From: SIG440 sp045645485
Lineage (GTDB): Bacteria; Bacillota; Clostridia; Monoglobales; Monoglobaceae
Direction: 5' to 3'
Length of the DNA: 37,573 nt
Assembly (NCBI GenBank): GCA_045645485.1
Contig: JAZRIX010000046.1
Location: 1 to 37,573, forward strand
Shown: positions 7,392 to 15,729 of the stretch, one piece after another
How the letters are laid out: the number at the start of each line of letters is the position of its first letter
How positions within the stretch are numbered: position 1 is the stretch's first letter
Made by a program: the position numbers and the translations under genes
The notes under the pieces: generated by a model
What the model saw: only the letters and a program-made list of their open reading frames with translations
What the model was told of the DNA's origin: nothing
Database searches by the model: none

Positions 7392-7540
7392 ATATACTAG
7401 GAAATTATGTATTTCCTAGTATATAAAACTAAGAATATATAGTCCGTGCGAGATTTTCTGCCGATGGCAGAAACGCACATAGACAACCGAAAGCGTAAAT
7501 GCTACGATCGCCGCTTGCGGCGAGCGGCGCAGCCGCTTTC
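7388..7540 (+). repeat. Dispersed three-hairpin repeat, copy 1
   Basis: Three successive stem-loops also seen at 31138-31297 and 37302-37457. Hairpin 1: 18-bp arms 7388-7405 and 7411-7428 (core TATACTAGGAAAT). Hairpin 2: GTGCG..TTTCTGCC (7446-7462) with GGCAGAAA..CGCAC (7466-7478). Hairpin 3: GAAAGCG (7489-7495) with CGCTTTC (7534-7540), enclosing CGCCGC/GCGGCG (7509-7522). The GC-rich third hairpin contrasts with AT-rich surroundings. No protein is encoded. Confidence 0.75.
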
Positions 7541-7572
7541 TTATTTTATCATTAATGAGAAGCAGAAAAAAA

Positions 7573-7601
7573 TTGACTTTTTAAAAGCTGTTTGTTATAA
7601 T
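7573..7601 (+). promoter_or_regulatory. Promoter of the CBM9-like gene
   Basis: TTGACT (7573-7578), 17-bp spacer, TATAAT (7596-7601). The ribosome site AAGGAG follows just before 7625 and the start codon is at 7634. Confidence 0.75.
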
Positions 7602-7633
7602 AACATTTATAAAATAAAAAGGAGATTGATGTT

Positions 7634-8215
7634 ATGTACATAATAAAGAAAAAAGGTTCAGCAGACATTCCCGTAATTACGATAACCGATTACATAAACA
7701 CCGACTATTCGCCAAAGATTGAATTCAGTGCAACGTATGGAGACGAAGGCTTTTATGCACATTTCAAGGCATACGAGAAAAATCCCAGAATTACAATGAC
7801 TCAGCACCTTGAACTGGTGAACAAGGACAGTTGTGTTGAATGGTTTATGAATTTTGATCCTGTTCACACGGACAGATATTTTAATTTTGAAATGAATGCA
7901 GGAGGAATTGCAAACATTGCATTCAGAAAAGACCGTTATGACAAGACGCCGCTTTCTGTTGAGGATATTGAGTCTATGAACATAAAGGCGGAAATTTTTG
8001 AAGATTACTGGACACTTGACTACCTTGTGCCCTTTGAGCTTATCAAAAAGTATATTCCTGATTATGAGTTCAAGACAGGACTTGAGCATCCTGCAAATGT
8101 CTATAAATGCGGTGATGATACCGAAATTCCTCATTGGGGTTGCTGGTCAATGGTAGACAGAGAAAAACCTGATTTCCACATTCCTGCATTTTTCGGAAGA
8201 ATGACAATTGAATAA
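7634..8215 (+). CDS. CBM9-like carbohydrate-binding domain protein
   Basis: A 193-residue single-domain protein resembling the cytosolic 'carbohydrate-binding family 9-like' proteins of gut bacteria (DOMON/CBM9-type beta-sandwich). Recognisable elements are IEFSATYGDEGFYAHFKAYE near the start, CVEWFMNFDP, YFNFEMNAGG, a DYLVPFELI segment and the closing HIPAFFGRMTIE strand. There is no signal peptide, so secretion is not supported. The ligand is unknown; the family is usually found near sugar metabolism. The gene stands alone with its own promoter and a terminator shared with the convergent DUF2508 gene. Confidence 0.7.
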   Translation: MYIIKKKGSADIPVITITDYINTDYSPKIEFSATYGDEGFYAHFKAYEKNPRITMTQHLELVNKDSCVEWFMNFDPVHTDRYFNFEMNAGGIANIAFRKDRYDKTPLSVEDIESMNIKAEIFEDYWTLDYLVPFELIKKYIPDYEFKTGLEHPANVYKCGDDTEIPHWGCWSMVDREKPDFHIPAFFGRMTIE

Positions 8216-8216
8216 A

Positions 8217-8250
8217 AACGAAAAGAGTGCTGTTTGGCACTCTTTTCGTT
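8217..8250. terminator. Bidirectional terminator
   Basis: AACGAAAAGAGTGC (8217-8230) and GCACTCTTTTCGTT (8237-8250) form a 14-bp stem with a 6-nt loop between the convergent CBM9-like and DUF2508 genes. Confidence 0.9.
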
Positions 8251-8254
8251 TGTA

Positions 8255-8536
8255 CTAAAGTATTCCCTGCGGATAGTTTTCAAGACGTTTGTATTCTGAA
8301 AGAAGCTGTTCAAAACGGCTTTGTTCAGAACTGATTTTGTAAATGTAAAAATCAATGAGTTTTGGTTCTGTGGCATTGTTGAAATTTTCCATAGCAATAT
8401 TCATTTCAGTTTTTGTTTCTTCAATATGAGCTTTAATTTCGGAAATGTGTTTTTCTTTGGTTTTATCTTTTTGTTTTCGACCTTTTGCAACCCTTCTGAA
8501 TGAGGTGGAAGCGGCAGAAGATAGTTCTGCAAGCAT
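8255..8536 (-). CDS. DUF2508 (YaaL-like) small protein
   Basis: 93 residues starting MLAELSSAAS. The frame extends 25 codons upstream, but the ATG at 8536 has an AGGA ribosome site 8-9 nt before it and the extension is not family-like. The middle is Lys/Glu-rich and helical (GRKQKDKTKEKHISEIKAHI), and the C-terminal part (KLIDFYIYKISSEQSRFEQLLSEYKRLE) matches the DUF2508/YaaL pattern. Function is unknown; Bacillus YaaL is encoded near recR. It is soluble and probably coiled-coil. It is divergent from secA. Confidence 0.65.
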   Translation of the reverse strand: MLAELSSAASTSFRRVAKGRKQKDKTKEKHISEIKAHIEETKTEMNIAMENFNNATEPKLIDFYIYKISSEQSRFEQLLSEYKRLENYPQGIL

Positions 8537-8628
8537 GAAATTCATCCTTTCTTTGGAATATATGTATATATTATGGACACATAAATGAAATTTATTCCAA
8601 AATATTGACAAACTTTTTCAAAGAATAC

Positions 8629-8657
8629 TTGTGTAATCGGAAAAAGTGTGCTATACT
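8629..8657 (+). promoter_or_regulatory. Promoter of the secA operon
   Basis: TTGTGT (8629-8634), 17 bp, TATACT (8652-8657) with an extended -10 TG at 8649-8650. The start codon at 8718 follows GGAGG at 8704-8708. Confidence 0.6.
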
Positions 8658-8717
8658 AATACTAATTATGTTTAAAGTGGATATTTATGTGTATACAGTA
8701 TCTTGGAGGTAAGCTAA

Positions 8718-11474
8718 ATGAGCTTTAAAAGTATTATAGAAAAAGTTGTAGGAACCTACAGCGACAGAGAATTGAAAAGGATAAATCCCATTGCGGACCG
8801 TGTTCTTGCACTTGAACCTCAGATGGAAAAGCTGTCCAATGATGAGCTCAGAGGGATGACTGCAATTTTCAAAGATCGGCTTGCGTCTGGTGAAACCCTT
8901 GATGACATATTGCCTGAGGCGTTTGCTGTTTGCCGTGAGGCATCATGGCGTGTGCTTGGAATGAAGCATTTTCGTGTTCAAATTATCGGCGGTATAGTCC
9001 TTCATCAGGGCAGAATTTCCGAAATGAAAACAGGTGAAGGCAAAACTTTGGTAGCAACCCTTCCTGCATATCTCAATGCTCTTTCGGGAAAAGGCGTACA
9101 CATTGTTACTGTGAATGACTACCTTGCAAAGCGTGACAGTGAGTGGATGGGAAAGCTGTATAACTTCCTTGGTCTCAGCGTTGGTCTTATTATTCATGAA
9201 AAAGAAAACGAAGAAAGACGCAAGGCATATGCGGCAGACATTACTTACGGTACGAACAATGAAATGGGCTTCGACTACCTGAGGGACAATATGGTGATTT
9301 ACAAAGAAAACCGTGTTCAGCGGGGTCACAGCTATGCAATCGTGGATGAAGTGGACAGTATTTTGGTGGATGAAGCAAGAACTCCTTTGATTATTTCAGG
9401 TGTGGGCGAAAAATCCACAGTGCTTTATGAACAGGCGGATTATCTTGCAAAAACTCTCAAGTGCCGTACTGTTGTTGAAACCGACAGCAAGGATGATGAA
9501 GACTCTCTCTATGGTGATGTTGATTATGTTGTTGACGAAAAAGCACATTCTGCAACATTGACTCCTCAGGGCGTAAAAAAGGTTGAAGCGGCATTTGGTC
9601 TTGAAAATCTTACGGATATTGAGAATATGACCATTTCGCACCATGTGAATCAGGCTATAAAGGCTCACGGTGTTATGAAACGTGATATAGATTATGTGGT
9701 GAAGGACGGTCAGGTTATTATTGTTGATGAATTTACGGGTCGTCTGATGTTCGGAAGACGTTACAGCGATGGTCTTCATCAGGCAATAGAGGCAAAAGAG
9801 GGCGTAAAGGTTGAAAATGAGAGCAAAACTCTTGCGACTATAACCTTCCAGAACTTTTTCCGTCTTTATGACAAGCTGTCAGGTATGACTGGTACAGCAC
9901 TTACCGAGGAGGAAGAATTCAGACAGATTTACAACCTTGATGTAGTGGTTATTCCCACCAACAAGCCAATGATTCGTGAAGACCTTCCCGATGCTATCTA
10001 TAAAACAGAAAATGCAAAGTTCAACGCTGTTATTGCTGAAGTTGAAAAGGCACACGCAAAGGGTCAGCCGGTTCTTATCGGTACTGTTTCAATCGAAAAG
10101 TCCGAAAAGCTCAGCGGTATGCTGAAGCGTCGTGGTATCAAGCATAATGTGCTTAATGCAAAAATGCACGAAAAGGAAGCGGAGATTGTTGCTCAGGCCG
10201 GTAAAAAGGGTGCTGTTACCATTGCTACCAATATGGCGGGCAGAGGTACGGATATTGTCCTTGGCGGTAATGCGGAATTCCTTGCTAAAAAAGAAATGGA
10301 GACCTTGGGATTTACTCCTGAACTGATTGTTGAATCTACGGGTTTTGCCGAGACAGACAACGAAGAAATCCTGAATGCAAGAAATACCTTCAAGGAGCTC
10401 AACGACAAGTACAAGGCTCAGATTGAACCCGAACAGAGCGAAGTTCTTGCAGCAGGCGGTCTTTATATTATGGGTACTGAACGTCACGAGAGCCGTCGTA
10501 TTGACAATCAGCTCCGTGGTCGTGCAGGTCGTCAGGGTGATGCCGGAAAATCAAGATTTTTCCTTTCTCTTGAAGATGACCTTATGCGTCTTTTTGCCGC
10601 AGACAAAATCAACCGTGTTATGGAAATGGTCGGCTTTGATGAAGCAGAAGCTATTGAAAGTAAGATTGTTTCAAATGCAATTGAAACTGCACAGGCGAGA
10701 GTTGAAGGCAGAAACTTTGATATTAGAAAACATGTTCTCAATTACGACGATGTGAACAATCAGCAGCGTGAGATTATTTACAAGCAGAGAAACGATGTTC
10801 TTGACGGACTTGACCTCAAAAATTCTGTTGAAAATATGATAAAGAGCGTTATTGAAGAAATTGTTTCGCGTAATGCAGGCAGTGAGCCTCATGCAGAAGA
10901 ATGGCCTTGGGACAGCATTCGTGACCAGATTACAGATATCTTTGGGGATTTGGGTGCAGAGACTTTTGAATTTGATGAATATGAGATTGACAGAATGAAT
11001 GTAGAATATCTTGCTGACAGTATTCTTGAAGCGGCAAAAGAAAAGTATTCCGAAAAGGAAGAAATGTTCGGTGAAAATATGCGTGAGGTTGAGCGTATAA
11101 TTCTTCTCCGCACAGTTGATGCAAAGTGGATGGATCATATTGACAGCATGGAACAGCTTCGTCAGGGAATCGGTCTTCGTGCTTTTGCACAGAAGGATCC
11201 GGTTATTGAATACAAGTTTGAAGCAATGAATATGTTTGAAGAAATGACTGCACAGATAAAGGAAGATACTGTGAAACAGCTCTTCCATGTAGTTATCGAA
11301 TCAAAGATTGAACGCAAGGAGGTTGCAAAACCTGTTGTGGCAAATCATAGCGGAGACGGAACTGTTGAAAAAAAGCCCGTTGTGAAGGGCAACAAAATCG
11401 GAAGAAATGATCCTTGTCCCTGCGGAAGCGGAAAAAAATACAAGCAATGCTGTCTTGGCAAGGACGGACAGTAA
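8718..11474 (+). CDS. secA: Preprotein translocase ATPase SecA
   Basis: 918 residues. SecA is the motor that pushes unfolded preproteins through SecYEG using ATP, cycling between cytosol and membrane. Seen here: Walker A MKTGEGKT (103-110), the DEAD-like DEVDSILVDEAR starting at 210, the NBD2 segment with GRAGRQGD in the middle third, and a C-terminal SEC-C zinc motif (GRNDPCPCGSGKKYKQCC) that in homologues binds SecB or ribosomes. Length is typical of Clostridia. It heads a run ending at tsaD; prfB begins 57 bp downstream, the secA-prfB neighbourhood also found in Bacillus. Confidence 0.97.
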   Translation: MSFKSIIEKVVGTYSDRELKRINPIADRVLALEPQMEKLSNDELRGMTAIFKDRLASGETLDDILPEAFAVCREASWRVLGMKHFRVQIIGGIVLHQGRISEMKTGEGKTLVATLPAYLNALSGKGVHIVTVNDYLAKRDSEWMGKLYNFLGLSVGLIIHEKENEERRKAYAADITYGTNNEMGFDYLRDNMVIYKENRVQRGHSYAIVDEVDSILVDEARTPLIISGVGEKSTVLYEQADYLAKTLKCRTVVETDSKDDEDSLYGDVDYVVDEKAHSATLTPQGVKKVEAAFGLENLTDIENMTISHHVNQAIKAHGVMKRDIDYVVKDGQVIIVDEFTGRLMFGRRYSDGLHQAIEAKEGVKVENESKTLATITFQNFFRLYDKLSGMTGTALTEEEEFRQIYNLDVVVIPTNKPMIREDLPDAIYKTENAKFNAVIAEVEKAHAKGQPVLIGTVSIEKSEKLSGMLKRRGIKHNVLNAKMHEKEAEIVAQAGKKGAVTIATNMAGRGTDIVLGGNAEFLAKKEMETLGFTPELIVESTGFAETDNEEILNARNTFKELNDKYKAQIEPEQSEVLAAGGLYIMGTERHESRRIDNQLRGRAGRQGDAGKSRFFLSLEDDLMRLFAADKINRVMEMVGFDEAEAIESKIVSNAIETAQARVEGRNFDIRKHVLNYDDVNNQQREIIYKQRNDVLDGLDLKNSVENMIKSVIEEIVSRNAGSEPHAEEWPWDSIRDQITDIFGDLGAETFEFDEYEIDRMNVEYLADSILEAAKEKYSEKEEMFGENMREVERIILLRTVDAKWMDHIDSMEQLRQGIGLRAFAQKDPVIEYKFEAMNMFEEMTAQIKEDTVKQLFHVVIESKIERKEVAKPVVANHSGDGTVEKKPVVKGNKIGRNDPCPCGSGKKYKQCCLGKDGQ

Positions 11475-11531
11475 GAATGTCTTGATTTCAGTTTTGTAAA
11501 ATAAAATATCTTAATTAAAGGATGTGAAAAT

Positions 11532-12648
11532 GTGATAGAGTTCGATGAATACAAGCTTGAGCTTGACGGGATGAAGAAAGATATTACAGATTTGAGGGAT
11601 TCACTTTAACATCGAAAAGACTATGGAAGAAATTTCCGAACTCGATGCAAAAACTATGGAATCCGATTTTTACGGAGATATGGATACTGCAGGCAAGGTG
11701 CTTCAGCGTATGAAGGGATTAAAGAGCAAGGTTGAACGTTATGAGGCTCTTTATGCTTTATGGGATGATTTGACCACCTTGGTTTCCCTTGCCATTGAAG
11801 AAAATGACGAAAGTGTTCTTGGTGAGGTAAAAGAGGGCTTCAAAGAATTGACAGAAAATCTCAGCTCTATGAAGCTTGAAACACTTCTTTCAGGAAAATA
11901 TGACGGCAATAATGCTATTCTCACGCTCCATGCCGGTGCAGGCGGAACAGAAGCTCAGGACTGGTGTGAAATGCTTTATCGTATGTATACACGGTGGGCA
12001 GAACGTCGCGGATTCAAGGTGGAAACCCTTGACTTTCTTGACGGTGAAGAAGCGGGTATAAAAAGCGTTACATTCCAGATTGAGGGTGTCAATGCCTACG
12101 GTTATGCCAAGTGCGAGAAAGGTGTTCACCGACTTGTGAGAATTTCGCCCTTTGACTCATCGGGCAGACGTCATACTTCATTTGCGTCCCTTGATGTTAT
12201 GCCTGAAATTGATGATGATATTGAAATCAACATCAATCCGGAGGATTTGAAGGTTGATACCTACCGTGCCAGCGGTGCGGGCGGACAGCACGTCAACAAA
12301 ACGGAATCTGCTATACGTATTACTCACCTTCCCACTGGGGTTATTGTTACATGCCAGAATGAGCGTTCACAGCACAAAAACCGTGAAACGGCAATGAAAA
12401 TGCTGAAATCAAAGCTGGTGGAAATAGCTGAACGTGAGCAGAAAGAAAAGATTGAAGACCTGAAAGGTGTACAAATGGAAATTGGCTGGGGAAGCCAGAT
12501 TCGTTCCTATGTATTCCATCCGTACAGTATGGTCAAGGATCACAGAACAAGCTTTGAAACCGGCAATACGGGTGCGGTTATGGACGGTGATCTGGACGGA
12601 TTTATTGATGCATATCTCACCGCTTTGTCAAGAGGCGAATTGGGTTAG
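11532..12648 (+). CDS. prfB: Peptide chain release factor 2, with programmed +1 frameshift
   Basis: RF2 recognises UGA and UAA and triggers peptide release. The first 25 codons run in one frame from GTG 11532 (MIEFDEYKLELDGMKKDITD..) to CTT 11604-11606, then TAA 11607-11609. A +1 slip continues with AAC ATC GAA AAG (11608 on), giving 371 residues in total, the usual RF2 length. The internal Shine-Dalgarno GAGGG (11594-11598) lies 5 nt before the slippery CTT. Codon-recognition motif SPF (VRISPFDSSG) and catalytic GGQ (SGAGGQHVNK) are present. The usual in-frame stop of such sites is UGA; here it is UAA. AAAGGA before the GTG supports the start. Confidence 0.93.
11594..11610 (+). promoter_or_regulatory. 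prfB programmed frameshift site (CTT TAA C)
   Basis: Internal SD-like GAGGG, then CTT and in-frame TAA followed by C. Slipping by +1 from CTT onto TTA is followed by AAC. It is the RF2 autoregulatory site with UAA replacing the usual UGA. Confidence 0.85.
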
Positions 12649-12651
12649 TAG

Positions 12652-12673
12652 GGGCAACCCTGTGTGGTCGCCC
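12652..12673. repeat. Short GC-rich hairpin between prfB and prfA
   Basis: GGGCAACC (12652-12659) and GGTCGCCC (12666-12673) pair over 7 of 8 positions with a 6-nt loop. It immediately follows the prfB stop and has no T-run. It resembles short GC-rich palindromes scattered in related genomes (recollection, not checked). Confidence 0.4.
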
Positions 12674-12700
12674 GTTATACCGAAAGAAAGGAAACAGAGT

Positions 12701-13780
12701 ATGTTTGAAAAATTATCGTTTATAGAACAACAGCACGAGGAGCTTGCGGCAAAAATCAGCGATCCTGCGGTTATGGCTGATATGGATAACTGGAGAAAGC
12801 TTTGCAAGGAACATTCCGATATGACTCCTATTGTGGAAAAATACAAGGAATACAAAATGAATATGAACACCATCGAGGATGCAAAGATGATGCTTGATGA
12901 CCCCGATACGGACAAGGATTTCAAGGATATGCTTCAGGACGAAATTTCTGAGGCAAAGGCAAATATCGAGGTTATTGAAGGTGAACTTAAAATTTTGCTC
13001 CTCCCCAAGGACCCCAACGATGACAAAAACGTTATTGTTGAAATCCGAGGCGGTGCAGGCGGAGACGAGGCAGCTCTTTTTGCGGCTGACCTGTACAGAA
13101 TGTATTCGATGTATGCTGAATCAAAGAGATGGAAGACAGAGGTTATGAACCTTAGCGAAATCGGTATCGGTGGTATAAAAGAAGTTTCGTTTATGATTGA
13201 AGGTCAGGGTGCATACAGCCGTCTCAAGTACGAGAGCGGTGTGCACCGTGTACAGAGAGTTCCCGAAACCGAGTCTCAGGGCAGAATTCATACATCAACG
13301 GTAACTGTTGCGGTTCTTCCTGAAGCCGAAGAAGTGGATTTTGAAATCAATCCTGCAGACCTTCAGATTGATACCTACCGTGCCAGCGGTGCAGGCGGTC
13401 AGCACGTTAACAAAACCGAGTCTGCAATCCGTATCACACATATTCCGACAGGTGTTATTGTTGAGTGTCAGGACGAACGTTCACAGCACAAGAACAAGGA
13501 CAAGGCAATGAAGGTGCTTCGTTCAAGACTTTATGAAGCGGAGCTTCAGAAACAGCAGGATGCCATTGCCGCAGACCGAAAGAGTCAGGTAGGAACAGGT
13601 GACCGAAGCGAAAGAATCCGAACCTACAACTTCCCTCAGGGACGTGTTTCTGACCATAGAATCGGTCTTACATTATACAAGATTGAAGCGATTATGAACG
13701 GTGACATTGATGAAATCATTGATGCGCTCATCACCACGGACCAAAGCGAAAAGTTGAAGCTTCAGGGTGAGTCAAAATAA
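12701..13780 (+). CDS. prfA: Peptide chain release factor 1
   Basis: 359 residues, MFEKLSFIEQQHEELAAKIS onward. RF1 recognises UAA and UAG. The codon-recognition motif is PET (RVPETESQGR), the PxT form of RF1, and the catalytic GGQ lies in SGAGGQHVNKTESAIR. The frame is open upstream to 12467 inside prfB, but family length and the AAAGGA at 12687-12692 fix the ATG at 12701. It lies 52 bp after prfB, so both release factors appear to be in one transcription unit. The RF methyltransferase gene prmC, often just downstream of prfA, is absent here. Confidence 0.95.
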   Translation: MFEKLSFIEQQHEELAAKISDPAVMADMDNWRKLCKEHSDMTPIVEKYKEYKMNMNTIEDAKMMLDDPDTDKDFKDMLQDEISEAKANIEVIEGELKILLLPKDPNDDKNVIVEIRGGAGGDEAALFAADLYRMYSMYAESKRWKTEVMNLSEIGIGGIKEVSFMIEGQGAYSRLKYESGVHRVQRVPETESQGRIHTSTVTVAVLPEAEEVDFEINPADLQIDTYRASGAGGQHVNKTESAIRITHIPTGVIVECQDERSQHKNKDKAMKVLRSRLYEAELQKQQDAIAADRKSQVGTGDRSERIRTYNFPQGRVSDHRIGLTLYKIEAIMNGDIDEIIDALITTDQSEKLKLQGESK

Positions 13781-13840
13781 TAATGAACACCCTCAGGGAG
13801 AAGATAATTGCTTTATATTATGACAAAAGAGGTTGTTTCT

Positions 13841-15265
13841 ATGGAAACAAGAATATTTGAAAACACAACTGAAGATTTGAATAATGCGGCTGAACTGATA
13901 AGAAAAGGTGAGGTTGTTGTTATGCCTACCGAAACGGTGTACGGTCTTGGTGCAAATGCTCTTGATGTGGACGCTGTTGCAAAGATTTACCAGGCAAAGG
14001 GAAGGCCCTCGGACAACCCACTTATAGTTCATATTTCGGATTTTTCGGAAATAGGCAGCTATGTTGAAGAAATCTCAGATGATGCAAAGACACTGGCTGA
14101 AAAATTCTGGCCGGGACCTTTGACAATGATTCTCAAAAAGAAACCAATAATTCCTGACCGTGTATCTGCAGGCTTGCAGACGGTGGGAATCAGAATTCCC
14201 GAAAACGAAATTGCGAGAGAGTTCATAAAGGCTTGCAAAGTTCCCGTAGCAGCTCCCAGTGCCAATATTTCAGGGAAACCAAGTCCTACAAGATTTGAAC
14301 ACGTTTATGATGATATGAACGGAAGGGTCGCAGGCATAATCAAAGGCGGAGATGCAGGTGTCGGTGTTGAATCAACCGTTATTGATATGACGTCAGAAAT
14401 ACCTACGGTTTTGCGTCCGGGCGGTATTTCGGTGGAACAGCTGCGGGAGGTTCTCGGTGAGGTTCTTGTCAGCAGTGAAGTTAAAAAGGATGACATTCCC
14501 AAAGCTCCCGGTATGAAATACAAGCATTATTCACCGAAAGCACCTGTATATATTCTCAGGGGAAGCGACGGTGACATAAGGGATTTTCTTTCAAAAAGAT
14601 GTGCTTTTGGGAAGATTGCAATAATTACATTTGATGAAAAAAAGAAAGATTTACCCGATGGAATACATTTTATATCGTTAGGCACAGAAAATTCTCCCGA
14701 AAGTGCGGCACAAAAACTTTTTGACTGCCTGCGTGAATGTGACAAGCTTGAGATCAGGGAAATTTATGCTCCTGAAATTTCTGATGAAGGATTGTGGAGA
14801 GCTGTGAAAAACCGTCTTTACAAGGCGGCAGGCAGAAAAATAATTGATGCAAAAACAGCAAAATCGGTATTGTTCGTTTGCACAGGAAATACCTGCAGAA
14901 GTCCTATGGCAGAAGCAATTTTCAACAGCCTTGGCAAAAACGGAGTTGCAGCATCGTCAGGTCTGTGTGTTCTTGGCTCAACTTCGGCTGAACAAAATGC
15001 TGTTGATGCTGTAAAACGATTCAATATCGATTTGTCAGGACACAAACCAAGCCAGACAACACAGATGATGCTTGACTGTGCTGATATTGTGCTGACAATG
15101 ACCTTTAATCATAAATGGACACTTCCTGATGATGAAAAGATTTTTACCCTAAAAGAGTTTGCAGGAGAACAAGGGGATATTGCTGATCCGTACGGCGGTG
15201 ATATTCCTGTTTATGAGAGCTGTGCGGAGGAATTAAAAAGATTGATTGAGAAGATGAATATATGA
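13841..15265 (+). CDS. Fusion: TsaC/Sua5 threonylcarbamoyl-AMP synthase plus YwlE-like protein arginine phosphatase
   Basis: 474 residues. Residues 1 to about 335 are a long-form TsaC2/Sua5: the YrdC domain (MPTETVYGLGANA about 28-40, KGRPSDNPL about 53-61, PSANISGKPSPT about 139-150) and a C-terminal Sua5 domain from about 230 (APGMKYKHYSPKAPVYILR). It makes threonylcarbamoyl-AMP for t6A. Residues about 341-474 are a low-molecular-weight phosphatase with the P-loop CTGNTCRS (Cys347, Arg353) and acid Asp449 (DIADPYGGD). Thr351 in the loop is the residue that in Bacillus YwlE gives phosphoarginine specificity, so the substrate is probably protein phosphoarginine made by McsB. In Bacillus, ywlC and ywlE are separate neighbouring genes downstream of prfA. 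ATG 13841 is preferred over upstream starts because GAGG lies 8 nt before it. Confidence 0.92.
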   Translation: METRIFENTTEDLNNAAELIRKGEVVVMPTETVYGLGANALDVDAVAKIYQAKGRPSDNPLIVHISDFSEIGSYVEEISDDAKTLAEKFWPGPLTMILKKKPIIPDRVSAGLQTVGIRIPENEIAREFIKACKVPVAAPSANISGKPSPTRFEHVYDDMNGRVAGIIKGGDAGVGVESTVIDMTSEIPTVLRPGGISVEQLREVLGEVLVSSEVKKDDIPKAPGMKYKHYSPKAPVYILRGSDGDIRDFLSKRCAFGKIAIITFDEKKKDLPDGIHFISLGTENSPESAAQKLFDCLRECDKLEIREIYAPEISDEGLWRAVKNRLYKAAGRKIIDAKTAKSVLFVCTGNTCRSPMAEAIFNSLGKNGVAASSGLCVLGSTSAEQNAVDAVKRFNIDLSGHKPSQTTQMMLDCADIVLTMTFNHKWTLPDDEKIFTLKEFAGEQGDIADPYGGDIPVYESCAEELKRLIEKMNI

Positions 15266-15729
15266 TTGAATATGTGCCTATGAACTCCAAACATCTTGAA
15301 GGCTTTATAAAAGTTGAAGAAGAATGTTTTGGTTCAGGCTATGGAAAAAATACCTTCGAAAAAGAACTTGAAAACAAAATTGCGGTTTATTTTGTAGCAG
15401 AAGAAGACGGTGAAGTTCTCGGTTATGCAGGAATGTGGAACATCTGCGGCAGTGCTGATATAATGAATGTAGCTGTTCTGGGTAAATGCAGAAGACGGGG
15501 AATTGCCGAGATGCTTTTGGGTTGTCTTGAAGAATATTGCAAACAAAACGGCATTTTTGAGATTAATCTTGAGGTAAGAGTGGGGAATACTCCTGCACGT
15601 CAGCTTTATCTCAAGAACGGGTTCAGAGAAATTTCTGTCAGAAAAGGTTATTACGACGGAAAAGAAGATGCTGTAATTATGAAGAAGGTTATGACGGAGG
15701 AAAAAGGAAATGAAAATACTTGCCATTGA
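15262..15729 (+). CDS. rimI: Ribosomal-protein-alanine N-acetyltransferase RimI
   Basis: 155-residue GNAT acetyltransferase. Visible are the acetyl-CoA motif A region (VAVLGKCRRRGIAEMLLGCLEEY), EVRVGNTPARQLYLKNGF (motif B) and GYYDGKEDAVIMKK. RimI acetylates the N-terminal Ala of ribosomal protein S18 in E. coli and may act more broadly in Firmicutes. Its ATG overlaps the stop of the TsaC fusion (ATGA) and its 3' end overlaps tsaD by 20 bp, so the genes are translationally coupled. tsaB and tsaE, often adjacent to rimI, are not here. Confidence 0.9.
   Translation: MIEYVPMNSKHLEGFIKVEEECFGSGYGKNTFEKELENKIAVYFVAEEDGEVLGYAGMWNICGSADIMNVAVLGKCRRRGIAEMLLGCLEEYCKQNGIFEINLEVRVGNTPARQLYLKNGFREISVRKGYYDGKEDAVIMKKVMTEEKGNENTCH

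Noticed and set aside
11532..11609. prfB as a pseudogene interrupted by a stop
   Set aside because: The stop sits at the conserved RF2 frameshift position with an internal Shine-Dalgarno and slippery CTT.
12467..12700. N-terminal extension of prfA
   Set aside because: The extra 78 codons lie inside prfB in another frame; RF1 length, N-terminus and the AAAGGA site fix the start at 12701.
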